Assembly: GCA_001898835.1 (NCBI GenBank)
Contig: MKVM01000005.1
Location: forward strand, 930,001-994,000
Length of the DNA stretch: 64,000 nt
Direction of reading: 5' to 3'
Source: Micrococcales bacterium 72-143
GTDB lineage: Bacteria; Actinomycetota; Actinomycetes; Actinomycetales; Microbacteriaceae
Below, in pieces: positions 1-9,148 of this stretch (position 1 is the stretch's first letter; each line of letters begins with the position of its first letter). The position numbers and the translations under genes are program-made. The notes beneath the pieces were generated by a model. That model ran no database searches. It was not told the origin of the DNA and saw nothing but the letters and a program-made list of their open reading frames with translations.

Positions 1-857
1 AGTGGCATCTCATGCTGCCCCTGCAGCCGCTCAAGGGCAGGTTCCAGCGGCCCGACCTGCGCAACCACCGCAAGCTCCTCGTCGTCGACGGCGAGGTCGC
101 CTACACGGGCTCGCTCAACGTCATCGAGACCCCGTATCAGAAGAAGAAGAACCACAAGCGGGGCCTGCACTGGAAGGACTACTGGGTGCGGTTCGAGGGG
201 CCCGTGGTCGCCGGCATCGACGCCGTCTTCGTCACCGACTGGTACTCGGAGACCGACGAGCTGCTCGTGCGCGAGGCGGCCCCCGTGCGGCTCACCGGCG
301 ACGGCCACCTCGACTGCCAGGTGGTGCCGAGCGGGCCCGGGTTCTCGGTCGAGAACAACCTGCGGCTGTTCAACTCGCTCGTCTACAACGCGCAGCGGCG
401 CATCATCCTCGTGAGCCCGTACTTCGTGCCCGACGACTCGATGCTGTACGCCGTGACGACGGCCGCCCAGTCGGGGCTGCACGTGGAGCTGTTCGTCTCC
501 GAGATCGGCGACCAGTTCATGGTCTACCACGCGCAGCGCAGCTACTACGAGGCGCTGCTCAAGGCGGGGGTCAAGATCTACCTCTTCCCGAAGCCCACCA
601 TCCTGCACGCGAAGCACATGACCTTCGACGACGAGGTCGCCATCATCGGCTCGTCGAACATGGACATGCGCTCGTTCACGCTCGACCTCGAGATCTCGGT
701 CATGGTGCACGGCGAGCCGTTCCTCACCCAGCTGCGCGAGGTGGAGGACTCCTATCGTGCGGTCAGCCGCGAGCTCACGCTCGAGGAGTGGAACGAGCGC
801 GGGCGCGGCATCCGCATCGTCGACAACCTCATGCGGCTGACGGCGGGGCTGCAGTGA
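1..857 (+). CDS. cls: Cardiolipin synthase-like phospholipase D enzyme (5' truncated by window)
   Basis: Carboxy-terminal part of a phospholipase D superfamily enzyme, most likely cardiolipin synthase, which joins phosphatidylglycerol molecules at the cytoplasmic membrane. The window opens inside the gene, so the amino-terminal membrane segments that would settle the assignment are missing. Two complete HKD signatures are visible: HRKLLVVD followed by GSLN from about residue 22 of the visible part, and HAKHMTFD followed by GSSNMD from about residue 202. Two HKD motifs in one chain is the Cls arrangement rather than that of single-domain nucleases. The TGA overlaps the GTG of the next, broken gene by four bases (GTGA), which suggests the two were once translated together. 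Confidence 0.85.
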   Translation, partial: WHLMLPLQPLKGRFQRPDLRNHRKLLVVDGEVAYTGSLNVIETPYQKKKNHKRGLHWKDYWVRFEGPVVAGIDAVFVTDWYSETDELLVREAAPVRLTGDGHLDCQVVPSGPGFSVENNLRLFNSLVYNAQRRIILVSPYFVPDDSMLYAVTTAAQSGLHVELFVSEIGDQFMVYHAQRSYYEALLKAGVKIYLFPKPTILHAKHMTFDDEVAIIGSSNMDMRSFTLDLEISVMVHGEPFLTQLREVEDSYRAVSRELTLEEWNERGRGIRIVDNLMRLTAGLQ

Positions 858-949
858 GTTCGCAGGTCCGCGTCGCGCGTCCCGAGGACGCTCGCGCCAT
901 GGCCCGCGTCCATGTGCGCTCGTGGGCAGAGACCTACCGCCGGGCCTGA
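854..949 (+). pseudogene. Remnant of a GNAT acetyltransferase (first 31 codons only)
   Basis: Starting at the GTG that overlaps the cardiolipin synthase stop, the frame reads VSSQVRVARPEDARAMARV and continues HVRSWAETYRRA before a TGA. RPEDA, then a helix ending in HVRSWxxTYR, is the typical first strand and helix of GNAT acetyltransferases, which normally run for 150-180 residues. Nothing resembling the acetyl-CoA loop (Q/RxxGxG/A) follows in any frame before the next gene. I read this as a gene cut by a deletion. A functional 31-residue peptide is possible but unlikely. Confidence 0.6.
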
Positions 950-1125
950 TCTCGCGATTCAGGACATCCACGCGCTTTCGGCCGCAGGCGCGACTGAGCC
1001 GATTCTCCGCTCCTCCACCGTCGACAGGTGCAAGGGGAATCCACAACATGGCGCGGGGCGGTTCCTGCCGTCGCTGCCAGCCTCTACCGTCGGATCGATC
1101 CGGCTGCCACACTCAGGAGATGCTC

Positions 1126-1527
1126 GTGAACGACCCCCAGATCTGGACACTCATCGGGGTCTTCTCGGTGATCGTCATCGGGGGCATGACGATCACGACG
1201 ACCCTGCTCAGTCGCAACATCACCACCGCGATCGGCGGACTGCGCGGCGAGGTGGGCGGCGAGATCAGCGGACTGCGCGGTGAGATGCGCGCCGAGATCA
1301 GCGGCCTCCGCAGCGAGATGCGCGCCGAGATCAGCGGCCTCCGCGGCGAGATGAACGCGCGCTTCGAGGCCGTCGATCGTCGTTTCGATGCGGTCGATGC
1401 CCAGATCGGCGGACTGCACGCCGAGATGAACGCGCGGTTCGAAACGGTCAACACGCGCATCGACCATCTCGACCGCGACGTCGCCGCCCTGACCAGGCGG
1501 GTGTGGGGCGAGGCCCCCGAGCGCTGA
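1126..1527 (+). CDS. Small membrane-anchored coiled-coil protein
   Basis: A 133-residue protein with one membrane segment near residues 6-28 (IWTLIGVFSVIVIGGMTI), followed by a long charged helix. The helix starts with 11-residue repeats of the type EISGLRGEMRA and continues as NARFEAVDRRFDAVDAQI. Repeats of 11 favour a slightly right-handed coiled coil rather than a heptad one. The protein should project as an oligomeric rod from the membrane, as in small hemolysin-XhlA or DUF1640-like proteins; no enzymatic motif is visible. AGGAG at 1115-1119 lies six bases before the GTG at 1126, whereas an ATG at 1120 abuts it, so the GTG is the better start. No function can be assigned. Confidence 0.7.
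   Translation: MNDPQIWTLIGVFSVIVIGGMTITTTLLSRNITTAIGGLRGEVGGEISGLRGEMRAEISGLRSEMRAEISGLRGEMNARFEAVDRRFDAVDAQIGGLHAEMNARFETVNTRIDHLDRDVAALTRRVWGEAPER
1261..1359 (+). repeat. Three tandem 33-bp repeats inside the coiled-coil gene
   Basis: Units 1261-1293, 1294-1326 and 1327-1359 each begin GAGATCAGCGG and encode EISGLRxEMxA. They differ at only a few bases, so they arose by recent tandem duplication. Copy number is likely to vary between strains by slippage or recombination, changing rod length by one 11-residue step. Confidence 0.8.
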
Positions 1528-1557
1528 GCCGGGGCCTCGATACGCCGCCTTCGGCGA

Positions 1558-2907
1558 CTACTCGCCGCGGGAGATCTGCACCATCTCGTCGCGCGGCACG
1601 ACCTTGATGCGGGCGCGGCCGTGCGGCTCGCCGAGCGCGATCTCGTGCTCGTCGAGGCGGTGCCAGCCGTCGAGGTCGGTGTAGGCGACGCCGCGCTCCT
1701 CGAGCAGGGCCACGACGGATGCCTCGCCCGGCTCGGCCGGGTCCCACCAGCTCGCCTGGTCCTTCACGAGGTGCGAGATGGTCTCCATGGCATCCGACTT
1801 GGTGTGCCCGATGAGGCCGACGGGCCCGCGCTTGATCCACCCGGTCGCGTAGACGCCCGGCACGAGCTCGTTGTGGTGGTCGAGCACCTGGCCCTCGTGG
1901 TTCGGGATCACCCCGCGCTCCTCGTCGAACGGGATGCCGGGCAGCGACGAACCGAAGTAGCCGACCGCCCGGTAGAGGGCCTGGATCGGCACCTCGCGGA
2001 TCTCGCCCGTCCCGCGCACGCCGCCCGAGCCGTCCGGCTCCGTGCGCTCGTACCGGAACGCCGTGATGCCGTGCTCGTCGCCGACGACCTCGAGCGGCTT
2101 CGCGTAGAAGTGCAGGTGCAGTCGCCGCGACGCCTGCCCCGTCTCGCGCTGCCGCCACTGGGTCAGCACCTTGTCGATCACGAAGACCTGCTTGTTCGAC
2201 TCGATCGCCCGCCGCGACGCCTCGTCGTAGTCGAAGTCCTCGTCGCGGACGATCATGTCGACGTCGCGCAGCTCGCCGAGCTCGCGCAGCTCGAGCGGCG
2301 TGAACTTCACCTGCATGGGGCCGCGGCGCCCGAAGACGTGCACGTCGGTGACGGGCGAGGCCACGAGCCCGTCGTACACGTTGTCGGGGATCTCGGTCGG
2401 CAGCAGGTCCTCGGGGTGCTTGGCGAGGATGCGCGCCACGTCGAGCGCGACGTTGCCGTTGCCGACCACGGCCACCGACTCGGCCTCGAGCGGCCAGGTG
2501 CGCGGGTAGTCCGGGTGGCCGTCGTACCAGCTGACGAAGTCGGCGGCGCCGTAGCTGCCCGGCAGCTCGATGCCGGGGATGTCGAGGTCGGCGTCGCGCA
2601 CGGCGCCCGTCGCGAAGATGACCGCGTGGTAGTGCTTCTTGAGGTCGTCGAGCGTGATGTCGCGGCCGTAGAGCACGTTGCCGAAGATGCGGATGTCGCC
2701 GCGGTCGAGCACCTCGCGCAGCGCCGTGATGATGCCCTTGATGCGCGGGTGGTCGGGGGCGACCCCGTAGCGCACGAGACCGTACGGGGCGGGCAGCTGG
2801 TCGAACAGGTCGATCGACACGTCGAAGCCGCGCTCGTACTTCAGCAGGATGTCGGCGGCGTAGATGCCGGCGGGTCCGGCGCCCACGATGGCGAGGCGGA
2901 GCTTCAT
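1558..2907 (-). CDS. fprA: FprA-type ferredoxin/adrenodoxin NADP+ reductase
   Basis: A 449-residue flavoprotein of the adrenodoxin reductase (FprA) family, passing electrons between NADPH and a small ferredoxin. The FAD-binding fingerprint GAGPAGIYAADIL lies near residues 8-20, and the family motif PYGLVRYGVAPDHP near residues 41-54. The NADP fold shows VGNGNVALDVARIL near residue 150, and the carboxy-terminal signature ATGWIKRGPVGLIGHTKSDA near residue 360. The length is normal. A good ribosome-binding site (AGGAAGGAAG) precedes the ATG. It reads in the same direction as the polyprenyl synthase and menG genes upstream, but no ferredoxin gene is adjacent, so the partner is unknown. Confidence 0.9.
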   Translation of the reverse strand: MKLRLAIVGAGPAGIYAADILLKYERGFDVSIDLFDQLPAPYGLVRYGVAPDHPRIKGIITALREVLDRGDIRIFGNVLYGRDITLDDLKKHYHAVIFATGAVRDADLDIPGIELPGSYGAADFVSWYDGHPDYPRTWPLEAESVAVVGNGNVALDVARILAKHPEDLLPTEIPDNVYDGLVASPVTDVHVFGRRGPMQVKFTPLELRELGELRDVDMIVRDEDFDYDEASRRAIESNKQVFVIDKVLTQWRQRETGQASRRLHLHFYAKPLEVVGDEHGITAFRYERTEPDGSGGVRGTGEIREVPIQALYRAVGYFGSSLPGIPFDEERGVIPNHEGQVLDHHNELVPGVYATGWIKRGPVGLIGHTKSDAMETISHLVKDQASWWDPAEPGEASVVALLEERGVAYTDLDGWHRLDEHEIALGEPHGRARIKVVPRDEMVQISRGE

Positions 2908-2968
2908 GGGGGTCTTCCTTCCTGTGCGCCTGCGGCGCGTGGGGCGTGCGGGGAGGCGGCGGATGCGC

Positions 2969-4030
2969 TCAGCCGGAGCGCTCGACGATCGCCTGCGCGA
3001 AGCGGGTCAGCGACTTCTTGACGGGGCCCTCGGGCAGCGGCGCGAGCGCCGCCACGGCGTCGGCGGACCAGCGGTTCGCCTCGGCGAGAGTCGCGGCGGT
3101 CACCGGATGCGCGCGCAGCTCGGCGACGGCCTCCGCGAAGACGGCCGGGTCCGCATCCGGGGCGAGGCCCTCGTCGAGGCGGGCGAGCAGCGCGGCGGCC
3201 GCGGCATCCGTCTCGGCCTCGCGGCGCAGGTAGAGCAGGGGCAGCGTCGGCACGCCCGCACGCAGGTCGGTGCCGGCGGACTTGCCGGTCTGCTCGATCG
3301 CGGCCGAGAGGTCGATGACGTCGTCGACGAGCTGGAAGGCCACGCCGACCTTCTCGCCGAAGGTCTCGACGGGCTCGCGGTACTCCTCGGGCGCGTTCGA
3401 GAAGATGACCCCGATGACGGCCGCGCAGGAGATGAGCGAGCCGGTCTTGTCGGCGAGCACGCCCAGGTAGTGCTCGATCGGGTCCTGGCCGGGCCGCGGG
3501 CCGACCGTCTCGTGCAGCTGGCCGAGGCACAGTCGCTCGAAGACGTCGGCCTGGATGGTGAGGGCGCGTTCGCCGAGGCTCGCGATGAGCTTCGAGGCGC
3601 GCGCGAACAGCAGGTCGCCCGTGAGGATGGCGACCGAGTTGCCCCAGACGGTCTGGGCGCTCGGCACCCCGCGGCGCACCTGCGCGTCGTCCATGACGTC
3701 GTCGTGGTACAGCGAGGCCACGTGGGTGATCTCGACCGCCTGCGCGCCCACCACGACGTCGTCGTTGGCGCCGTCGCCGAGCTGGGCGGTGAGCAGGGCG
3801 AGCACCGGCCGCACGCGCTTTCCTCCCGCGTCGAGCAGGTAGCGGCCCGCCGCATCCGCGATGTCGTCGGCGAAGGCGAGCTGCGCGGTGAGCCCCGCCT
3901 CCACCTTGTCGAGGCCGGCCTCGATGGCGCGGGCGAAGCTCTTCTCCTCGTTCGACGCGAAGAGCGCGTCGCCGAGGCCGAGCGAGGCGCCGAGCGTGCG
4001 GCGCCGGACGATCGAGGGGGACGGGGTCAC
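2969..4030 (-). CDS. Polyprenyl diphosphate synthase (menaquinone side chain)
   Basis: Trans-type polyprenyl diphosphate synthase of 353 residues that extends allylic diphosphates with isopentenyl diphosphate. The GGKRVRP substrate loop is at residues 69-75, the first aspartate-rich motif DDVMD at 110-114 and the second DDVID at 236-240. Its position 18 bases after menG and among the other men genes suggests that it makes the long prenyl tail attached by MenA, as HepT or IspB-like enzymes do. Chain length cannot be read from the sequence. The start is a GTG without a strong ribosome-binding site, so translation probably depends on menG. Confidence 0.88.
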   Translation of the reverse strand: MTPSPSIVRRRTLGASLGLGDALFASNEEKSFARAIEAGLDKVEAGLTAQLAFADDIADAAGRYLLDAGGKRVRPVLALLTAQLGDGANDDVVVGAQAVEITHVASLYHDDVMDDAQVRRGVPSAQTVWGNSVAILTGDLLFARASKLIASLGERALTIQADVFERLCLGQLHETVGPRPGQDPIEHYLGVLADKTGSLISCAAVIGVIFSNAPEEYREPVETFGEKVGVAFQLVDDVIDLSAAIEQTGKSAGTDLRAGVPTLPLLYLRREAETDAAAAALLARLDEGLAPDADPAVFAEAVAELRAHPVTAATLAEANRWSADAVAALAPLPEGPVKKSLTRFAQAIVERSG

Positions 4031-4048
4031 GTGGTGGCCGTTCTGAGC

Positions 4049-4804
4049 TCAGGTGGTGGTGGTGCGCGGTGCGCGGCGGCGGGCGGCGGATGCGCGCACG
4101 GCCGGGTCGACGGGCTTGCGGGCGCGGTGCAGGGCGACGACGCCGCCCGTGAGGTTGCGGTGGGCGACGCGTGCGAAGCCGACGCCGCGGATCCACTGGG
4201 CGAGGGTCTGCTGGTCGGGCCACTGCTCGATCGACTCGAGCAGGTAGCGGTAGGCGTCGGGGTTGGAGCTCGCGAGCCGCGCCACGAGGGGCATGCCGAG
4301 CTTCATCCAGCCGTCGTAGCCGAACTGCATGAGCGGGTTGGTCGGGTGCGAGAACTCGCACACGACGAGGCGCCCACCCGGCTTCAGCACGCGGTACATC
4401 TCGCCGAGGGCGACGACCGGCTCCGCGACGTTGCGCAGCCCGAAGCTGATCGTGACGGCGTCGAACTCGTCGTCGCCGAAGGGCAGGCGGTGCGCGTCAG
4501 CCTCCACGAACTCGAGCTTCGGGTGGCGGCGACGGCCCTCCGCGATCATGCCGGGCGAGAAGTCGACCGCCACGACGGTCGCTCCCGACTTGGCGAGAGC
4601 CGCGGAGGAGGTGCCGGTGCCCGCCGCGATGTCGAGGATGCGCTCCCCCGGCTGCGGGTCGACCGCCCGGACGGTCGCGATCCGCCACAGCGGCGCGTTG
4701 CCCATCGAGAGGATGTCGTTGGTGCGGTCGTAGCCGCGGGCGACGTCGTCGAACATGCCGGACACCTCGTCCGGCCGCTTCTCCATGTCCGCCCTGTTCA
4801 CCAC
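4049..4804 (-). CDS. menG: Demethylmenaquinone methyltransferase
   Basis: SAM-dependent methyltransferase of the UbiE/MenG family that performs the last step of menaquinone synthesis. The amino end FDDVARGYDRTNDILSMG is the family signature. The SAM-binding motif LDIAAGTGTSSAAL lies near residues 58-71, and ISFGLRNV and GGRLVVCEFS follow as expected. The length (251) is slightly above normal because of a basic tail that ends in four threonines. The frame opens with two GTG codons (4804 and 4801). A TAGGAT hexamer at 4810-4815 lies just upstream, so a leaderless mRNA is likely. It is divergent from menF across 83 bases and in tandem with the prenyl synthase. Confidence 0.93.
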   Translation of the reverse strand: MVNRADMEKRPDEVSGMFDDVARGYDRTNDILSMGNAPLWRIATVRAVDPQPGERILDIAAGTGTSSAALAKSGATVVAVDFSPGMIAEGRRRHPKLEFVEADAHRLPFGDDEFDAVTISFGLRNVAEPVVALGEMYRVLKPGGRLVVCEFSHPTNPLMQFGYDGWMKLGMPLVARLASSNPDAYRYLLESIEQWPDQQTLAQWIRGVGFARVAHRNLTGGVVALHRARKPVDPAVRASAARRRAPRTTTT

Positions 4805-4887
4805 GGGCCATCCTATCGGGGGCGCATGCCGCGCATCCGGGCCGTTGGTCTCGCGACGCGCCCCGCCGACCGGCCTAGGGTGGAGGC

Positions 4888-6135
4888 GTGACCGTTCCCG
4901 AGGGCGTGACCCCCGCGCTCACCGCCCGCACCCGGGCGGTGGACCCGGTGACCTCGCTGCTGCCGCTGCTGGATGCCCGATCGCCGCTGCTCTTCATGCG
5001 ACGGGGTGAGGGCGTCGCGGGCCTCGGCGAGACCCTGCGCCTGACCTTCCGCGGGCCGGACCGCATCGCCCAAGCGGCGGAGACCTGGCGCAGGATCGCG
5101 GCGGCCGCATCCGTCGACGACCCGGTCCGCAGGTCGGGCAGCGGCCTGCTCGCGTTCGGCGCCTTCACCTTCTCCGAGGAGTCGGCGTTCGAGAGCGTGC
5201 TCATCGTGCCGCGCACGATCGTCGGGCGCCGCGACGGCGTGACCTGGATCACGGACGTCACCGTCGCGGGTGAGGAGCGTCCGCCGTCGCCCGCGCCGAC
5301 CGCCCTCGGCGCCGAGTTCCGCCTCAGCCTGCAACCCGGCGAGGTTCCGCCCGACCGCTTCCGCGAGCTCGTCGCGCGGGCCGTCGCGCGCATCCGGTCG
5401 GGCGAGCTGCGGAAGGTCGTGCTCGCACGCGACCTCGTCGGGCACCTCCCCGAGGGCGGCGACCTGCGGCGCGTGCTCGTCGACCTCGCGCTCGGCTACC
5501 CCGACACCTGGACCTTCGCGATCGACGGCCACCTCGGTTCCAGCCCCGAGACGCTCGTGCGGGTCGCCCGCGGCAAGACGACGGCGCGCGTGCTCGCCGG
5601 CTCGATCGCCCGCGGCGCCGACGCGGATGCCGACCACGCGGCGGCCCTGCGGCTCGCCACCTCCACGAAGGACCTCGACGAGCACCGCTACGCCGTGCAG
5701 AGCGTGCTCGACGCGCTCGCGCCGCACGCGCGCTCGGGGCTCGCGGCGAGCGAGATCCCGTTCGCCCTCAAGCTGCCGAACCTGTGGCACCTGGCGACCA
5801 ACATCGAGGGCACGCTGTCCGACGGCTCCTCCGCGCTCGACCTCGCCGCGGCCCTGCACCCGACGGCCGCGGTCGCGGGCACCCCGACCGCGAAGGCCCT
5901 CGAGGTGATCCGCGAGCTCGAACCGCTCGACCGCGGTCGCTACGGCGGGCCGGTCGGCTGGGTCGACGCCGACGGCGACGGCAAGTGGGCGGTGTCGCTG
6001 CGCTCGGCCGAGGTCACCCCGGACGGCGACATCCGGGCGTATGCCGGCGGCGGCATCCTCGCGGCATCCGACCCCGACGTGGAGCTCGCCGAGACGAAGC
6101 TCAAGTTCCGCCCGATCGTGGAGGCCTTCGGCTGA
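4888..6135 (+). CDS. menF: Isochorismate synthase
   Basis: Isochorismate synthase of the chorismate-binding family, which converts chorismate to isochorismate, the committed step to menaquinone. Across its 415 residues the carboxy-terminal half carries the family blocks SGELRKVVLARDL, STKDLDEH, HPTAAVAGTPTAKAL and DRGRYGGPVGW. Anthranilate synthases share the fold, but the setting among men genes and the HPTAAVAG block favour MenF. TAGGGT at 4876-4881 ends six bases before the GTG, which points to a leaderless mRNA. It is transcribed divergently from menG and converges on the DUF805 gene, with only seven bases between stops. Confidence 0.9.
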   Translation: MTVPEGVTPALTARTRAVDPVTSLLPLLDARSPLLFMRRGEGVAGLGETLRLTFRGPDRIAQAAETWRRIAAAASVDDPVRRSGSGLLAFGAFTFSEESAFESVLIVPRTIVGRRDGVTWITDVTVAGEERPPSPAPTALGAEFRLSLQPGEVPPDRFRELVARAVARIRSGELRKVVLARDLVGHLPEGGDLRRVLVDLALGYPDTWTFAIDGHLGSSPETLVRVARGKTTARVLAGSIARGADADADHAAALRLATSTKDLDEHRYAVQSVLDALAPHARSGLAASEIPFALKLPNLWHLATNIEGTLSDGSSALDLAAALHPTAAVAGTPTAKALEVIRELEPLDRGRYGGPVGWVDADGDGKWAVSLRSAEVTPDGDIRAYAGGGILAASDPDVELAETKLKFRPIVEAFG

Positions 6136-6142
6136 GGTGCCG

Positions 6143-6604
6143 TCAGCGCCTGTCGAAGCGGGTGCCTAGGGGGCTCGCCGGCAGGATCGTGAGGATCAGC
6201 ACGATGACGTCGCCCACCGACGGCACGAGCCGCAGCAGCACCATCCAGCCGGAGAGGTTCGCGTCGTGCAGGCGGCGCACCGTCACCGCGAACTGCGGGA
6301 TGAGCGTGACCACGAACCAGACGCCGATGAGCACGAAGCCGACCACGGCGATCGGGCCGAGGCGCACGCCGTCGCCCGTGTCGCTCGGGGTCCCCGTGGC
6401 GACACCGAGTGCGATCGTGGCGACCGTCAGCACGACGTAGACGAGGAAGGACGCGAGCACCCACCACCAGTACTCGGAGCGGCTGGCGCGTCCGGAGAAG
6501 GTGGCGTACTTGCGGAAGAAGCGCGAGATCGCCTGCCCGAACGAGGCGCCGTAGAGCGGCAGGTCGAGCGAGGGCGAGGCTGCGGGGTTCTCGGTGGCGG
6601 TCAT
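6143..6604 (-). CDS. DUF805 family membrane protein
   Basis: A 153-residue integral membrane protein of the DUF805 family, whose function is unknown. It shows the family hallmarks FSGRASRSEYWWW near residue 36 and RRLHDANLSGW near residue 114, with about four hydrophobic segments. TAGGCT at 6611-6616 lies six bases upstream of the ATG, again the leaderless pattern. It lies between menF and the PPK2 gene, but there is no reason to link it to menaquinone. Confidence 0.85.
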   Translation of the reverse strand: MTATENPAASPSLDLPLYGASFGQAISRFFRKYATFSGRASRSEYWWWVLASFLVYVVLTVATIALGVATGTPSDTGDGVRLGPIAVVGFVLIGVWFVVTLIPQFAVTVRRLHDANLSGWMVLLRLVPSVGDVIVLILTILPASPLGTRFDRR

Positions 6605-6613
6605 GCGGCGAGC

Positions 6614-7444
6614 CTACGCCGAGGCTTCGAGGGCCCGCCGCTGCTCCTCGACGTCGAAGTCGGCGGGCGGCCAGTCCTGACCGAGCGAGCGCAGCGCGTC
6701 CGTGAGCAGCTCGGCCACCGCGAGCCGCGCGAACCACTTGTGGTTCGCGGGCACCACGTACCAGGGGGCGGCCTCGGTCGAGGTGCGCTCGATCGCGAGC
6801 TGGTAGGCCTCCTGGTAGTCGTCCCACAGGGCACGCTCGGTGAGATCGCCGGGGTTGAACTTCCAGTACTTGTCGGGGCGATCGAGTCGCTCCGCGAGCC
6901 GGGCACGCTGCTCGTCGGACGAGATGTGCAGCATGCACTTCACGACGACGGTGCCGGATGCGGCGAGCCGCTCCTCGAAGTCGACGATCGCGCCGTAGCG
7001 CCGCTCGATCTCGTCGGGGTCCGCGAGCTTCCGCACGCGGCCGATGAGCACGTCCTCGTAGTGCGAGCGGTCGAAGACGCCGATGCGGCCGGAACCCGGC
7101 AGCTCGCGCTCGACGCGCCACAGGAAGTCGTGGGCGAGCTCCTCCGCCGTCGGCTTCTTGAACGCGTGGATGTGCACGCCCTGCGGGTCGACCGCGCCGA
7201 CGACGTGCCGCACGATGCCGCCCTTGCCCGCCGTGTCCATCGCCTGCAGCACGAGCAGCACGCTGCGCGGGTCGTGCTCGGTGTTGGCGAACAGCAGCTC
7301 CTGCAGCCGGTCGAGCTCGGGCTCGCCCGCCGCGAGCGCCCGCGCGCCCTCCTTCTTGCCGGTGTGCACGCCGGGCGTCGCATCCGGGTCCACCTCGGCG
7401 AGACGGAACCCGGGACCCACGCGCAGCTGCTCGGCGAAGCTCAT
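6614..7444 (-). CDS. ppk2: Polyphosphate kinase 2 family phosphotransferase
   Basis: PPK2-family enzyme of 276 residues that transfers phosphate between polyphosphate and nucleotides. Its Walker A region MDTAGKGG lies near residues 65-72 and the Walker B/lid region FDRSHYEDVLIGR near residues 122-134. The size and single domain fit class I or class III enzymes; the preferred nucleotide (AMP, ADP or GDP) cannot be told. I chose the ATG at 7444 because GAGAGGG precedes it by about seven bases; an in-frame ATG six codons upstream lacks such a site. The gene ends nine bases before the DUF805 start. Confidence 0.88.
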   Translation of the reverse strand: MSFAEQLRVGPGFRLAEVDPDATPGVHTGKKEGARALAAGEPELDRLQELLFANTEHDPRSVLLVLQAMDTAGKGGIVRHVVGAVDPQGVHIHAFKKPTAEELAHDFLWRVERELPGSGRIGVFDRSHYEDVLIGRVRKLADPDEIERRYGAIVDFEERLAASGTVVVKCMLHISSDEQRARLAERLDRPDKYWKFNPGDLTERALWDDYQEAYQLAIERTSTEAAPWYVVPANHKWFARLAVAELLTDALRSLGQDWPPADFDVEEQRRALEASA

Positions 7445-7489
7445 GCGCTCACCCTCTCGCATCCGGCGTCGCCGCGCATCCCGTGCGAC

Positions 7490-9148
7490 TCAGCGGGCCA
7501 GCGCCACCTCGACGATCACGCGACCGGCGGCCGGCGTGAGGGAACCCGCGAGCTGGCCGCGCTCGGTGACGAGGCGGTGCTCCCAGCCGTACGCGGATGC
7601 CAGGGCCGCCAGGTCGACCGACTGCGGCGTGAGCAGAACCCGGTCGGCGAGCGCCGGGTCGGCGGAGCGCGCCACCTCGAGCCCGTCGAAGATCGTGCCG
7701 CCGTGGTCGTTGCCGACGATCACCTGCAGGCGCGGCCACGGCTCGCCCTCCCCGCCGAGCAGCGAGCCGACGTCGTGCAGCAGGGCGAGGTCGCCCAGCA
7801 GCACGCGCGTGATCCCCGGCCGGTCCTCGTCGCGCTGGGCGGCGAGGGCGATGCCGGTGGCGGTCGCGACCGTGCCGTCGATCCCGGCGAGGCCGCGGTT
7901 CGCGTGCACCGGGATGCGCTTGCCCGGCGCGACCCGGTCGAGCTCCCGGATGAGGCGCGAGGCGCCCAGCACCAGCCGGTCGTGCGGCCAGCTCGCCGCC
8001 CACACCGCCTCGGCGAGCTCACGGCGCGAGACGGGCGCCCGCATCCGCTGCAGCTGCTCGCGGGCGAAGGCGGCCCGCTCGGCGTAGTCGGTGCCGATCG
8101 ACGACGCGGAGCCCTCGTCGACCTCGAGCAGCGTGCGCGAGGCGTGCACCCAGCGCCGCGCCCAGGAGGGGTCGGGCTCGCGCGAGGTGTCGACGACGAC
8201 GCGGTCGGCGAAGCGCGCGACCCGGCGCCCCGGGTTGTAATCGTCGAGCCCTGCGGAGCGCACGACGATCGTCTCGACCCCCGGGCGCTCGATGATGGCG
8301 GGCACCTCCCGGCTGAGCGTCGGATGCCCGAACACGATCACGCGCGCGACGCGGTCGCCGAACCCCGCGGCGCCCAGCAGCTCGCGGTAGGCGGCCACCA
8401 GGTTCGGCCCGAAGCGGGCGCCGCTCGCGACCTCCGCGAGCAGTGGCGCCCCGAGCTCGCGCGCGATCCGCTCGGCGTCCTCGCCCGCCCCGGAGCCGGC
8501 GACGACGACCGTGCCGGGGGCGGGGGCGAGCTCCAGCGCCTCGACGTCGGGGGTCGCGACCTCGGTCCACTCGCCGGGCTCGACATCCGGCAGCCGGACG
8601 GCCGAGGAGAGCGGCTCGCGGAACGCCAGGTTCACGTGCCGGGGACCGCGGATGCCCGCGAGCACCTCGCCCGCGAGCGCGTCGGCGGCCTGCTCCTCGC
8701 CCGGGTCGCCGACGGGCGCCGAGACGTCCCAGGAGTGCGGGGCGACGCCCGCGAAGATGCCTGCCTGCCGTGTGGTCTGGTTGGCCCCGACGCCGCGCAG
8801 CTCCTCGGGGCGGTCGGCGCTGACGACGAGCAGCGGTACCCCGGAGTGCGCCGCCTCGAGCACGGCCGGGTGGAGGTTGCCGACGGCGGTGCCGGAGGTC
8901 GTCACGACGACCGCGGGGACGCCCGACTCGACGGCGAGGCCGAGGGCGAGGAAGCCCGCCGATCGCTCGTCGATGCGCACGTGCAGGTTCAGGAGGCCGG
9001 CCTGCTCGAAGCGGGCGGCGGCGAGCGCGAGCGCCTGCGAGCGCGATCCGGGGCACACCACGACATCCGTCACCCCGCGGCGCACGAGTCCCGCGAGCAG
9101 GGCGGTCGCGTAGACGCTCGCGGGCGCGTCGGGCGCGGCCGGGCTCAC
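7490..9148 (-). CDS. menD: SEPHCHC synthase (menaquinone)
   Basis: ThDP-dependent MenD, which joins 2-oxoglutarate-derived succinic semialdehyde to isochorismate. The protein has 552 residues in the usual three-domain order. The amino-terminal domain shows CPGSRSQAL and the catalytic glutamate in DERSAGF (residue 61), then TTSGTAVGN and [17 protein letters not shown]. The carboxy-terminal domain shows [13 protein letters not shown] and [10 protein letters not shown] for ThDP-Mg binding. The GTG start overlaps the stop of the upstream small membrane gene (GTGA, 9145-9148), so it is translationally coupled to it. Confidence 0.95.
   Translation of the reverse strand: MSPAAPDAPASVYATALLAGLVRRGVTDVVVCPGSRSQALALAAARFEQAGLLNLHVRIDERSAGFLALGLAVESGVPAVVVTTSGTAVGNLHPAVLEAAHSGVPLLVVSADRPEELRGVGANQTTRQAGIFAGVAPHSWDVSAPVGDPGEEQAADALAGEVLAGIRGPRHVNLAFREPLSSAVRLPDVEPGEWTEVATPDVEALELAPAPGTVVVAGSGAGEDAERIARELGAPLLAEVASGARFGPNLVAAYRELLGAAGFGDRVARVIVFGHPTLSREVPAIIERPGVETIVVRSAGLDDYNPGRRVARFADRVVVDTSREPDPSWARRWVHASRTLLEVDEGSASSIGTDYAERAAFAREQLQRMRAPVSRRELAEAVWAASWPHDRLVLGASRLIRELDRVAPGKRIPVHANRGLAGIDGTVATATGIALAAQRDEDRPGITRVLLGDLALLHDVGSLLGGEGEPWPRLQVIVGNDHGGTIFDGLEVARSADPALADRVLLTPQSVDLAALASAYGWEHRLVTERGQLAGSLTPAAGRVIVEVALAR

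Noticed and set aside
1537-1557. CGCCG/CGGCG hairpin between the coiled-coil gene and fprA
   Set aside because: Only a five-base stem; too short to call a terminator in DNA this GC-rich.
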